Shown one piece after another: positions 1-6,250 of a stretch of DNA of 6,348 nt. How positions within the stretch are numbered: the stretch's first letter is position 1; each line of letters begins with the position of its first letter. A model generated the notes under the pieces. That model had not been told where the DNA came from and made no database searches. It saw only the letters and a program-made list of their open reading frames with translations. Both the position numbers and the translations under genes were made by a program. This DNA comes from Planctomycetota bacterium (lineage in GTDB: Bacteria; Planctomycetota; UBA11346): the NCBI GenBank assembly GCA_947440715.1, contig CANETI010000157.1, forward strand, positions 1 to 6,348. The letters run 5' to 3'.

Positions 1-1380
1 CAGGCAGAAATTTTACGCCGTGGTGAAAAAGGCGTTTTCGTCAACGAGCTGACCACCTTGATTAATAATGCGGCCGCACCAGTGGCCGTGCGCGTGGCGG
101 CGGTGTTTACCTTGAAACAATTAATTAAAGCCAAGTCGCACGACCTATTAATCGCGCTCACCAAGGATGATCTTATGGAAGAGTGGGCTTTGCGCGCGCT
201 AACGGACCGCAGCAGTCAATTAGCGAGCGTCCCTAATGATCCTTTTATCCGAGGTTTACGGAGCGCCAACCCACGAGTGCGTGCCCAAGCACTGATCAGT
301 TTGGGTCGTTTAGGTAAAAGTGATGTCGCCAAATATATTGTTCCACTGACCGCCGTCGCCTCTGATGCCGTTGGCCCTGATCGTATCATCCCACATTTGG
401 CGGTGCGGTCTTTAACCACCTTACACGCCGTAGAGCCATGCCTGTCTGCATTAGATACTGCTACGACCAACGACCAAATAGACGGTGCGTTGTGGGCATT
501 ACGTAATTTACACGATGAAAAAACTGTTACGGGTCTAATCTCACGTGTGGAATCCGCTTCGCCAGAACGACGGTTAAAATACCTCACCACCTTGGCTCAT
601 TTATATTTCCGTGAAGGTCAATGGGATCGCAAACACTGGTGGGGTACGCGTCCTGAACATCAGGGCCCCTATTATGCACGTGCCACCTGGGAAGGCAGCG
701 CCCCCATTGCAGAGTTATTTATTCGTTTAGTCCAACAAGGTGGTGAAACCGCTGCACATGTGTTAAAACAAGTCGACTTTTACAAAATGAAGATTGATGA
801 ATTAACGGTGACTGCAGGCAAGAATGAAAAGGCGCAACAAGCTGATCCACAAAAAGACGCAGAACTCCTAGCCAAAGCGCAACAAGCCACCAAAGATGCC
901 AAAGGCGATGTCATAGCCAACTTGGGTTATGAAGCGGTGATGACTGCTGCTCTCGCCACCAAAGGTGATGCCAGTAAGGGCGAACAATTATTTCTGCGTC
1001 AAGGTTGTGTTGCCTGTCATACCATTACAAAAGAAGGCCCACAAAAAGGTCCGTACCTAGGCGAAATTGCTAAACAATATAGCCGCGCCGAATTAATTGA
1101 ATCCATCGTCAAACCAAATGCAAAAGTCGCCCAGGGATTCACCACGCGGTGGTTCGAATTAAAAGACGGCCAACGATTAATGGGTTTTGTTACCAGCGAA
1201 GGTGCCGACACCATCGAGTTACGCAACATCGTCGGTCTAGCGATGACCATCCAAGTTAGCGATATCGTTAAACGTGGCGACGATCAAAACTCAATGATGC
1301 CAATTGGACTCGTGAATAATTTAACCACCGAAGAACTAGCATCGATGATGGCGTATTTTGAAGCGTTGGTTGGGAAATAG
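1..1380 (+). CDS. HEAT-repeat c-type cytochrome, PVC haem-binding type (C-terminal part, 5' end outside window)
   Basis: The frame is open from base 1 to the TAG at 1378-1380, giving 459 codons with no credible start, so the gene begins upstream. Codons about 20-185 are helical and HEAT-like, with repeated hydrophobic patterns such as NPRVRAQALISLGRLG. Around codons 200-240 lie WWGTRP and GPYYARATWEGS, a signature I associate with planctomycete/verrucomicrobial membrane-bound dehydrogenase-like cytochromes. A Lys/Ala/Gln-rich helical linker (about 260-305) leads to a C-terminal cytochrome c domain with C336-V-A-C339-H340 (window codon numbers). The MMPIG near codon 432 supplies the probable axial Met. 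This matches the CxxCH putative haem-binding domain class; full-length relatives are usually about twice as long, with an N-terminal propeller or dehydrogenase-like part, which here would lie outside the window. Expected location is periplasmic or membrane-attached. The substrate is unknown. Family assignment is confident; function is inferred. Confidence 0.88.
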   Translation, partial: QAEILRRGEKGVFVNELTTLINNAAAPVAVRVAAVFTLKQLIKAKSHDLLIALTKDDLMEEWALRALTDRSSQLASVPNDPFIRGLRSANPRVRAQALISLGRLGKSDVAKYIVPLTAVASDAVGPDRIIPHLAVRSLTTLHAVEPCLSALDTATTNDQIDGALWALRNLHDEKTVTGLISRVESASPERRLKYLTTLAHLYFREGQWDRKHWWGTRPEHQGPYYARATWEGSAPIAELFIRLVQQGGETAAHVLKQVDFYKMKIDELTVTAGKNEKAQQADPQKDAELLAKAQQATKDAKGDVIANLGYEAVMTAALATKGDASKGEQLFLRQGCVACHTITKEGPQKGPYLGEIAKQYSRAELIESIVKPNAKVAQGFTTRWFELKDGQRLMGFVTSEGADTIELRNIVGLAMTIQVSDIVKRGDDQNSMMPIGLVNNLTTEELASMMAYFEALVGK

Positions 1381-1388
1381 TTTTTTTT
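1381..1388 (+). other. T8 run directly after the cytochrome stop codon
   Basis: Eight T residues follow the TAG of the upstream cytochrome gene without a gap. No GC-rich inverted repeat lies immediately before them, so this is not a standard intrinsic terminator. It could contribute to termination or simply be an AT-rich spacer. No other terminator is visible between this gene and the flagellin. Confidence 0.3.
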
Positions 1389-1420
1389 GACGGACGGACA
1401 TCGGACCAGTTAAAAGAGAA

Positions 1421-1437
1421 TTGGCCCACCTTGTGCG
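1421..1437 (+). promoter_or_regulatory. Possible sigma-54 (-24/-12) promoter for the flagellin gene
   Basis: GG at 1423-1424 and GC at 1435-1436 are separated by exactly 10 bases, the invariant spacing of RpoN promoters. The -24 side reads TTGGCCC (consensus TTGGCAC) and the -12 side reads TGTGC (consensus TTTGC or similar), so the match is partial. Transcription would start about 12 bases downstream of the GC, near 1447-1449, leaving a leader of under 20 nt that still contains the Shine-Dalgarno site. Flagellar genes are often RpoN-dependent, which makes the placement sensible. No sigma-28-type element was found in the gap. A chance match is possible. Confidence 0.4.
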
Positions 1438-1440
1438 TTC

Positions 1441-1457
1441 CCTCCGCTAGCCGGAGG
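1441..1457 (+). promoter_or_regulatory. Flagellin Shine-Dalgarno site inside a perfect small hairpin
   Basis: GGAGG at 1453-1457 sits 8 nt before the ATG at 1466 and fixes the flagellin start. It is the 3' arm of a perfect 6-bp inverted repeat, CCTCCG (1441-1446) and CGGAGG (1452-1457), with the 5-nt loop CTAGC. If the transcript begins upstream of 1441, the ribosome site would be sequestered. If it begins near 1447, as the sigma-54-like element predicts, the hairpin cannot form. The pairing is seen directly; a regulatory role is inferred. Confidence 0.6.
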
Positions 1458-1465
1458 CCTCTGCC

Positions 1466-3487
1466 ATGTCGCTTAGAATCAATTATAATCTCGCTAGCTT
1501 GTTGGCACATCAGAGTTTACGTGGTGCAGACCGGTCGCTTTCTGCTTCGATTGCGCGGTTGTCATCGGGGGAACGCATTCAGCGGGCGGGAGATGATCCG
1601 GCATCGATGGTGCTGTCACAGAAGCTGCGTCATCACTTAGCTGGCATTGATCAAGCCACCAAAAACAGCGAAGAAGGCGTGACCATGGTCCAGACCGCCG
1701 AAGGAGCGATGGATGAAGTATCACAACTGCTGATCCGCATGCGCACCTTAGCGGTGCAGGCAGCCAATGCGGGGGTGCAGGACCCAGCGAGTTTGCAAGC
1801 CTTGCAAAATGACCTCGATGCTGCCGTTGCGAGTATTACCCGCACGGCCACAAATACGTCGTTTGGTTCATTACCGTTACTGCAAGGCTCATTGGCTAAT
1901 AATACCATGGCGACGACGTCGCGCACCACCGTGAACGCCATCAGTCACGACATGACCTTATTGCCTGGAGGCATTCAAAATAATTCCACGTTAACCTCGA
2001 CCGTTGCGGCGCCGATGACGCTGGACCACAGCAGTGCAAATGTGACACTCACTGGTCTCGTTAGCCCGCTCCCAGGAACAACTCCCTTACTCGGCTTAGA
2101 TCAAAATGGTACGGTGTTAGATAATATTGCTGGAAAAACCATGACGTTCACTGGACCGTTGGGCAGTCGCACGATTACGCTTAATGCGAGCACCACCATT
2201 AATGATGTGGTTTCTCAGGTTAATGCGTTCACCAATCAAACCGGCGTGCGCGCAGCCTACGATGCGAATACCGGCGGATTAACCGTGGAAAGCACGTGGT
2301 ATGGAAACAGCACCTTATCCGTCGTGAGTGATGATATGACCGCCGGGGTTAGCACCGTTGGATTATTAGACAGCAACACCACGGTCGCCAACACCAGCGC
2401 AAATGTAACACTCACCGGTCTCGTCAGTCCGTTACCGGGCACCACGCCACTAGAAAATCTCGACCAAAATGGCACCACGTTGGATGCCGTCACGGGAAAA
2501 ACAATGACCCTGACTGGACCATTGGGCACCAACACCATAACCCTCGCCGCTGGCGCCACGATTAATGATTTGGTGACACAAATTAATGCCGTCACCACGC
2601 AAAATGGTCTAAGCGCCACGTACGATGCGAATACCGGTGCATTAGCCGTCGTCAGCACCATGCCTGGAAACAGCACGTTTTCTATCGCAAGTGATGATAT
2701 GACCGTCGCGCTCAGCGGGGTGGGATTGCTCGATAGCGATACCACCTCAGCCACAAATGCCACGGTCACGCGCGCAAATACGCTCGTCACGCCCACGACG
2801 AACCAAACGGTGCAATTAGATTATGTCGATGCGAATGGCACCACGCGTTCTCTCACATTAACGCAGAACCCAGCGTCAGGAAATGGACTAACATTTACCA
2901 ACCGAGCTGGTGGGCCAGAATTGGTTCCCCCTTACACCGCTTTTGCACCCAACGCGTTCAGCGTTTCCTTTGTCGATACCAGCAACGGCACCTTTGCCAG
3001 CACCATTGCCGTGGGTGCTGGGAATTACACCGCAACCCGCCTGAGTACCACGTTTATTCAAACGGGTGCACAGGCTAATCAAACGACTATTCTTGATATT
3101 CCCGACATGCGTGCAGGTGCCCTTGGTCATACCGCCAATATGGCAGCAACCGGTTTGGCCAGCGTGCTGGATTTGACTACCACGAATGCCCTTACCAGTG
3201 GCAATGCCACCAATGCTATTTTATTGCTTGATGCCGCGATCCAAGAAGTCACGGAAGCTCGTGGCCGCGCCGGTGCGATCCAGGCAAATGCTTTAGAATC
3301 AAGCATGTCTAATTTGCGCGTATCTTTTGAAAATCTCACCACGGCCGACAGCCGCCTACGTGACACTGACTTTGCCGCAGAAAGTGCTGCCTACGCAAAA
3401 TATAATATTATTTATCAATCGGCTACCGCGATGCTGGCACAAGCCAACCAAATCCCGCAAACACTGATGCAAATGCTGCGACAGTAA
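1466..3487 (+). CDS. Flagellin with enlarged, internally duplicated central domain
   Basis: This is the filament subunit, exported unfolded by the flagellar type III system and polymerised outside the cell. The protein is 673 aa with no cysteine and no Sec signal, as expected. The N-terminal D0/D1 part (about 1-141) has MSLRINYNL, LSSGERIQRAGDD (32-44), RMRTLAVQAAN (91-101) and the closing NTSFGSLPLLQGS. The C-terminal D1/D0 part (about 583-673) has the heptad-like helix ending in ANQIPQTLMQMLRQ. Both ends are intact, so the gene should be functional. The middle, about 440 residues, is larger than in typical 280-500 aa flagellins. It is rich in Thr, Asn, Ser and Ala, nearly free of Lys, and contains two tandem copies of a 121-residue unit (191-311 and 312-432). 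Each unit carries a Flagellin_IN-like stretch (TINDVVSQVNAF and TINDLVTQINAV). The start is fixed by GGAGG 8 nt upstream. It appears monocistronic, with no other flagellar gene in the window; hence no specific symbol is given. Confidence 0.97.
   Translation: MSLRINYNLASLLAHQSLRGADRSLSASIARLSSGERIQRAGDDPASMVLSQKLRHHLAGIDQATKNSEEGVTMVQTAEGAMDEVSQLLIRMRTLAVQAANAGVQDPASLQALQNDLDAAVASITRTATNTSFGSLPLLQGSLANNTMATTSRTTVNAISHDMTLLPGGIQNNSTLTSTVAAPMTLDHSSANVTLTGLVSPLPGTTPLLGLDQNGTVLDNIAGKTMTFTGPLGSRTITLNASTTINDVVSQVNAFTNQTGVRAAYDANTGGLTVESTWYGNSTLSVVSDDMTAGVSTVGLLDSNTTVANTSANVTLTGLVSPLPGTTPLENLDQNGTTLDAVTGKTMTLTGPLGTNTITLAAGATINDLVTQINAVTTQNGLSATYDANTGALAVVSTMPGNSTFSIASDDMTVALSGVGLLDSDTTSATNATVTRANTLVTPTTNQTVQLDYVDANGTTRSLTLTQNPASGNGLTFTNRAGGPELVPPYTAFAPNAFSVSFVDTSNGTFASTIAVGAGNYTATRLSTTFIQTGAQANQTTILDIPDMRAGALGHTANMAATGLASVLDLTTTNALTSGNATNAILLLDAAIQEVTEARGRAGAIQANALESSMSNLRVSFENLTTADSRLRDTDFAAESAAYAKYNIIYQSATAMLAQANQIPQTLMQMLRQ
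2036..2398 (+). repeat. Flagellin internal repeat, copy 1 (121 codons)
   Basis: This encodes residues 191-311, starting ANVTLTGLVSPLPGTTPL and ending LDSNTTVANTS. It aligns without gaps to the next 121 codons, with about 83 of 121 identical residues by hand count. The middle (residues about 244-276, TINDVVSQVNAF...YDANTGGLTVES) resembles the Flagellin_IN motif found in flagellin variable domains. It is probably a beta-rich surface-exposed domain. Confidence 0.9.
2399..2761 (+). repeat. Flagellin internal repeat, copy 2 (121 codons)
   Basis: This encodes residues 312-432, directly abutting copy 1 with no spacer. The first 18 residues are identical to those of copy 1, yet the 54 bases encoding them differ at 12 positions, all silent. 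The duplication is therefore old and held by selection at protein level, not a recent slip. After copy 2 the sequence SATNATVTRANTLVTP faintly echoes the repeat start, but I see no third copy. Confidence 0.9.
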
Positions 3488-3523
3488 TTGAACGACGAGC
3501 CGCATTTGTTGGCTCATCAATTG
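3485..3523 (+). other. Imperfect stem-loop overlapping the flagellin stop
   Basis: AATTGA (3486-3491) pairs with TCAATT (3517-3522), and an inner GAGCC (3497-3501) pairs with GGCTC (3511-3515) around a 9-nt loop. An asymmetric internal loop separates the two stems. It lies just before the stronger hairpin at 3528-3559. It may add to 3'-end stability or termination of the flagellin mRNA. Biological role is unproven. Confidence 0.45.
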
Positions 3524-3527
3524 ACCT

Positions 3528-3559
3528 GATAAACGGAGAGCGATAGCTCTCCGTTTATC
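3528..3559 (+). terminator. Perfect 14-bp hairpin after flagellin, probable transcript end
   Basis: GATAAACGGAGAGC (3528-3541) and GCTCTCCGTTTATC (3546-3559) are perfect reverse complements around the tetraloop GATA. The stem begins 40 nt after the flagellin stop codon. No U-tract follows the stem (TCATTCC), so classical intrinsic termination is not certain. The structure could instead block 3' exonucleases and stabilise an abundant flagellin message. It separates the flagellin from the PSD cytochrome operon. Confidence 0.75.
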
Positions 3560-3761
3560 TCATTCCTGGCCGCATAGGAGCCGAGTCGTTGCGCCACTCA
3601 GGTATTGCTCCCTGCACAAAAAGTCCGCTCTCAGCCTTTTAAATTCTCAGCACCGTCACAGCAAAGTTAATACTAACTTCTAATTATTCGTCACAGTCAC
3701 CCACCCCATCCGTTCTGATACTAGGCAGCTACTGTTTCTTCCCTGTTTTAGCCTCATAACC
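3560..3761. other. Non-coding spacer between flagellin hairpin and cytochrome promoter
   Basis: No credible reading frame or RNA gene is visible here. The stretch contains CGTCACAG twice (3654-3661 and 3689-3696), with an imperfect palindrome GTTAATACTAAC (3666-3677, 10 of 12 symmetric) between them. GTGACA at 3762-3767 carries the same GTCAC core in the opposite orientation. These lie 65-140 bases upstream of the proposed -10 box and could be regulator-binding sites. Nothing identifies a particular regulator. Confidence 0.3.
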
Positions 3762-3792
3762 GTGACAAAATTGCGCATTTTACGGCTATACT
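3762..3792 (+). promoter_or_regulatory. Probable sigma-70-type promoter for the PSD cytochrome operon
   Basis: TATACT (3787-3792) matches five of six positions of the -10 consensus. GTGACA (3762-3767) matches five of six of the -35 consensus, with a slightly long 19-bp spacer. An alternative TTGCGC at 3771 is too close. The start of transcription would fall near 3799, giving a leader of about 90 nt. It is the best promoter-like sequence in the gap, but the rules for this organism are unknown. Confidence 0.45.
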
Positions 3793-3889
3793 GTTATGAA
3801 TATCTCCGCAACGAACGCTTTGCTCATTGGTATCTCTCATAACTCGACCACCGCCCGGTTGTTGAGCCTTCCCAGGATGCAACGCTCCC

Positions 3890-6250
3890 ATGCAACGCCT
3901 CGCTCGCCGCACCAATCCACTGCTTAAACGGACGTCCTCCTGGATCGTGGCTTCGGGACTGGTCTTAAGCAGTCTGGTATTAACGGCGTTAGCCCAAGCA
4001 GCGGATTTACATGCCGCTGGGGCAAAAGTTTATCGCGATCAATGCGCATCCTGTCATGGCAAAAACGGCGAAGGGGTGCGCAATAAATACGCCGACCCTT
4101 TGGTGGGCGACCGCTCACTCGCCTCATTAATTCGGTATATCGATCGGCAAATGCCGGAAGATAAACCGGATGGCTGTAGCGAAGAAGAGGCGAAACAAGT
4201 CTCCGCCTATATTTATGAAAACTTTTATTCGCTCGAAGCACAATTACGTACGAATCAACCGCGGGTTGAATTATCCCGCCTGACCGTCAATCAATATCAA
4301 AATACCATCGCCGACTTACTCGCGTCCTTTAATGGCTATGCTAAACCGGTTGATAAATTTGGTCTGCATGCTGAATATTTTAACGATGGCCGTGGCTTCA
4401 ACGGCAAACAAAGGGTCATCGATCAAACTGAAGAGATTTTGGATGTACGCTTTGAAGGGAAAAAACCGTCTGATAAAATCGACAAAGAAGATTTCGCCGT
4501 ACGTTGGAGTGGCGCGGTATTTGCGCCGGAAGATGGCGAATATGAATTTATTCTCGATACACCAAACGGTGCGCGGCTATGGGTCAATGACCGTGAAAAA
4601 CCATTAATTGATGTGTGGGTCCGTTCCGGAACCGAAACAAAACATCGCGCGAATATTCGCTTACTCGCTGGTCGTACTTATTATCTCAAAGCAGAGGTGG
4701 GCAAAGAAAAGAAAGAAACTCTTTTTGCCGCACAGCTGCGCTGGAAAGTACCGCACCATCCCGAAACCATTATTCCTGAACGCTTACTCTCACCAGACGG
4801 CGGTTCACAATTTTGTATCGTGCAAACGCCGTTCCCGCCGGATGATAATAGCCTTGGATATGAACGTGGTGCGACCATTTCAAAAGCCTGGGATGAAGCC
4901 ACCACGCTAGCGGCCTTTGAAGTCGCGAATTACGTCATTGAAAAACTGCAGCGTTACGCTGGCGTTCGCATTGATGCGGGCGATGCAAAAGCCAAATCGC
5001 TGACTTTTTTACGCACTTTTGTCGAGCGCGCCTACCGTGAACCGTTGTCAGAAGACACGCTCATTCAGCTGGTCAATAAACCGTTTGAACAAGCTGAAAA
5101 CATTGAAACCGGTATTAAAACCGTCCTGTTACAGACGCTTAAATCCCCACGATTTTTATACATCGGCATTACGGGTAAAGCACAAGATCCGTATGTCATC
5201 GCGAGTAAAATTTCCTACGGCTTGTGGGATTCACTGCCGGATACTTTTTTATTAGCTGCGGCTAAACAAGGCTGGATTTCGAAACCTGAAGAAGTGCTCA
5301 AAAATATTGATCGTCTGCTGGCCGACCCACGTGCGAAAGCAAAGCTAAAACGTTTTTATCATCGTTGGCTTAAAGTTGATGAACTGCATGGCTTAGAAAA
5401 GAATGGTAAAAAATTCCCCGGATTTGATGACGCCATGGTGTCCGAACTGCGCACCTCCTTAGATCTATTTGTTGAAGATGTGATGTGGAGCGATCAATCG
5501 GACTACCGACAATTATTCACAACCAATGATTTATTTCTTAATGGTCGACTGGCTAAATATTATGGCATTCCAGCTGACGAAAATGCACCCTTTGGCAAAT
5601 ACCAAGTCGCCGATCAGCCACGCGCAGGCATTCTCACTCATCCATTATTAATGGCGGGTTTGGCTTACAGTGAAACCTCATCACCCATCCATCGTGGTGT
5701 ATTTGTTAGCCGTAATTTACTCGGACGACGCTTACGCTCACCGCCAGATTCAATCGTGCCTGAAAGTCCGACCTTAAATCCCAAGCTCAGCACCCGTGAA
5801 CGCATTAGTAAACAAACGAAACCCAGCAGCTGCCAATCCTGTCACGATATGATTAATCCCCTGGGCTTCACCATGGAGCACTTCGACGCGGTCGGTCGTT
5901 ATCGTGCCCAGGAAGACACGCGTCCCATTGATGCCAGCGGTGGCTATCTGCGCCAAGATGGCGAACAGCTGGTTTTCACTAACGCCCGCGACCTGGGTAA
6001 ATTCCTCATCGACAGCCCAGAAGCCCAGGCCGCCTTCGTCGAACGGCTCTTTAAGGACACCATTAAGCAGCCCATCCTGGCTTATGGTCCCAACGAAAAA
6101 GAACGGCTGCGTCAATACTTCGTCGCAAATAACTTCCATATGCGCAAGTTATTGGGTGAGATGTTGATCAGCGCGACTTTTGCCTCAACGAATACATCGG
6201 CAACAACCACCACTGTTCCGAGTACCCCTAAGCAGGTAGCAAAACCATGA
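3890..6250 (+). CDS. Secreted PSD-type c-type cytochrome with PA14 domain (DUF1587/1595/1592/1588/1585)
   Basis: The protein has 786 aa. Residues 1-38 form a Sec signal peptide: an Arg-rich start, a hydrophobic stretch WIVASGLVLSSLVLTAL, and a likely cut after AQA. A cytochrome c domain follows (about 40-115) with C52-A-S-C55-H56 and probable axial Met88 in RQMPED. RLTVNQYQNTIADLL (from about 125) resembles DUF1587. A PA14 domain spans about 158-300 (GLHAEYF..., RWSGAVFAPEDGEYEF, ARLWVNDREKPLID). Then come DUF1595-like (about 365-400, FVERAYREPLSEDTL), DUF1592 (about 404-530, SPRFLYI and YGLWDSLPD), DUF1588 (about 545-685) and DUF1585 (about 696-764). DUF1588 carries a second motif, C648-Q-S-C651-H652, with NPLGFTMEHFDAVGRYR. 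The tail is Thr/Ser-rich. All parts look intact. The start is the ATG before the signal peptide; AGGA (3874-3877) is a distant 12 nt away. It likely acts in the periplasm or at the surface in electron transfer; PA14 suggests glycan binding. The substrate is unknown. It overlaps the next gene by 4 bp. Confidence 0.93.
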   Translation: MQRLARRTNPLLKRTSSWIVASGLVLSSLVLTALAQAADLHAAGAKVYRDQCASCHGKNGEGVRNKYADPLVGDRSLASLIRYIDRQMPEDKPDGCSEEEAKQVSAYIYENFYSLEAQLRTNQPRVELSRLTVNQYQNTIADLLASFNGYAKPVDKFGLHAEYFNDGRGFNGKQRVIDQTEEILDVRFEGKKPSDKIDKEDFAVRWSGAVFAPEDGEYEFILDTPNGARLWVNDREKPLIDVWVRSGTETKHRANIRLLAGRTYYLKAEVGKEKKETLFAAQLRWKVPHHPETIIPERLLSPDGGSQFCIVQTPFPPDDNSLGYERGATISKAWDEATTLAAFEVANYVIEKLQRYAGVRIDAGDAKAKSLTFLRTFVERAYREPLSEDTLIQLVNKPFEQAENIETGIKTVLLQTLKSPRFLYIGITGKAQDPYVIASKISYGLWDSLPDTFLLAAAKQGWISKPEEVLKNIDRLLADPRAKAKLKRFYHRWLKVDELHGLEKNGKKFPGFDDAMVSELRTSLDLFVEDVMWSDQSDYRQLFTTNDLFLNGRLAKYYGIPADENAPFGKYQVADQPRAGILTHPLLMAGLAYSETSSPIHRGVFVSRNLLGRRLRSPPDSIVPESPTLNPKLSTRERISKQTKPSSCQSCHDMINPLGFTMEHFDAVGRYRAQEDTRPIDASGGYLRQDGEQLVFTNARDLGKFLIDSPEAQAAFVERLFKDTIKQPILAYGPNEKERLRQYFVANNFHMRKLLGEMLISATFASTNTSATTTTVPSTPKQVAKP

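Noticed and set aside
58..60. TTG at 58 as the start of the cytochrome gene
   Set aside because: The same frame is open and protein-like back to base 1 (codons reading QAEILRRGEKG...), so the true start lies outside the window.
1406..1424. Stem CCAGTT/AATTGG as a terminator between cytochrome and flagellin
   Set aside because: It has only six pairs including a G-U wobble, a 7-nt loop and no T run after it. The T8 run lies upstream of it, in the wrong order.
2036..2761. Flagellin repeats as a recent duplication or assembly artefact
   Set aside because: The copies differ at many silent positions and about 31% of residues, so they cannot be a sequencing or assembly duplication.
2257..2796. 179-codon open frame on the minus strand within the flagellin repeats
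   Set aside because: It lies fully inside an unambiguous flagellin gene, has hydrophobic low-complexity content that mirrors the Thr/Asn-rich codons, and has no recognisable domain or ribosome site.
3577..3611. GGAGC/GCTCC inverted repeat with inner GAGT/ACTC as a small RNA or second terminator
   Set aside because: The stems are only 4-5 bp with large loops and no promoter or T run. This is within what is expected by chance.
4332..4910. Two consecutive plus-strand frames of 91 and 100 codons inside the PSD cytochrome
   Set aside because: They are out of frame with the PA14 domain, Lys/Arg-rich and without homology signs. They are chance frames in AT-rich codons.
5774..6139. 121-codon minus-strand frame antisense to the DUF1588/DUF1585 part
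   Set aside because: It is antisense to a conserved coding region and shows no motif. It is best explained as a codon-bias shadow.
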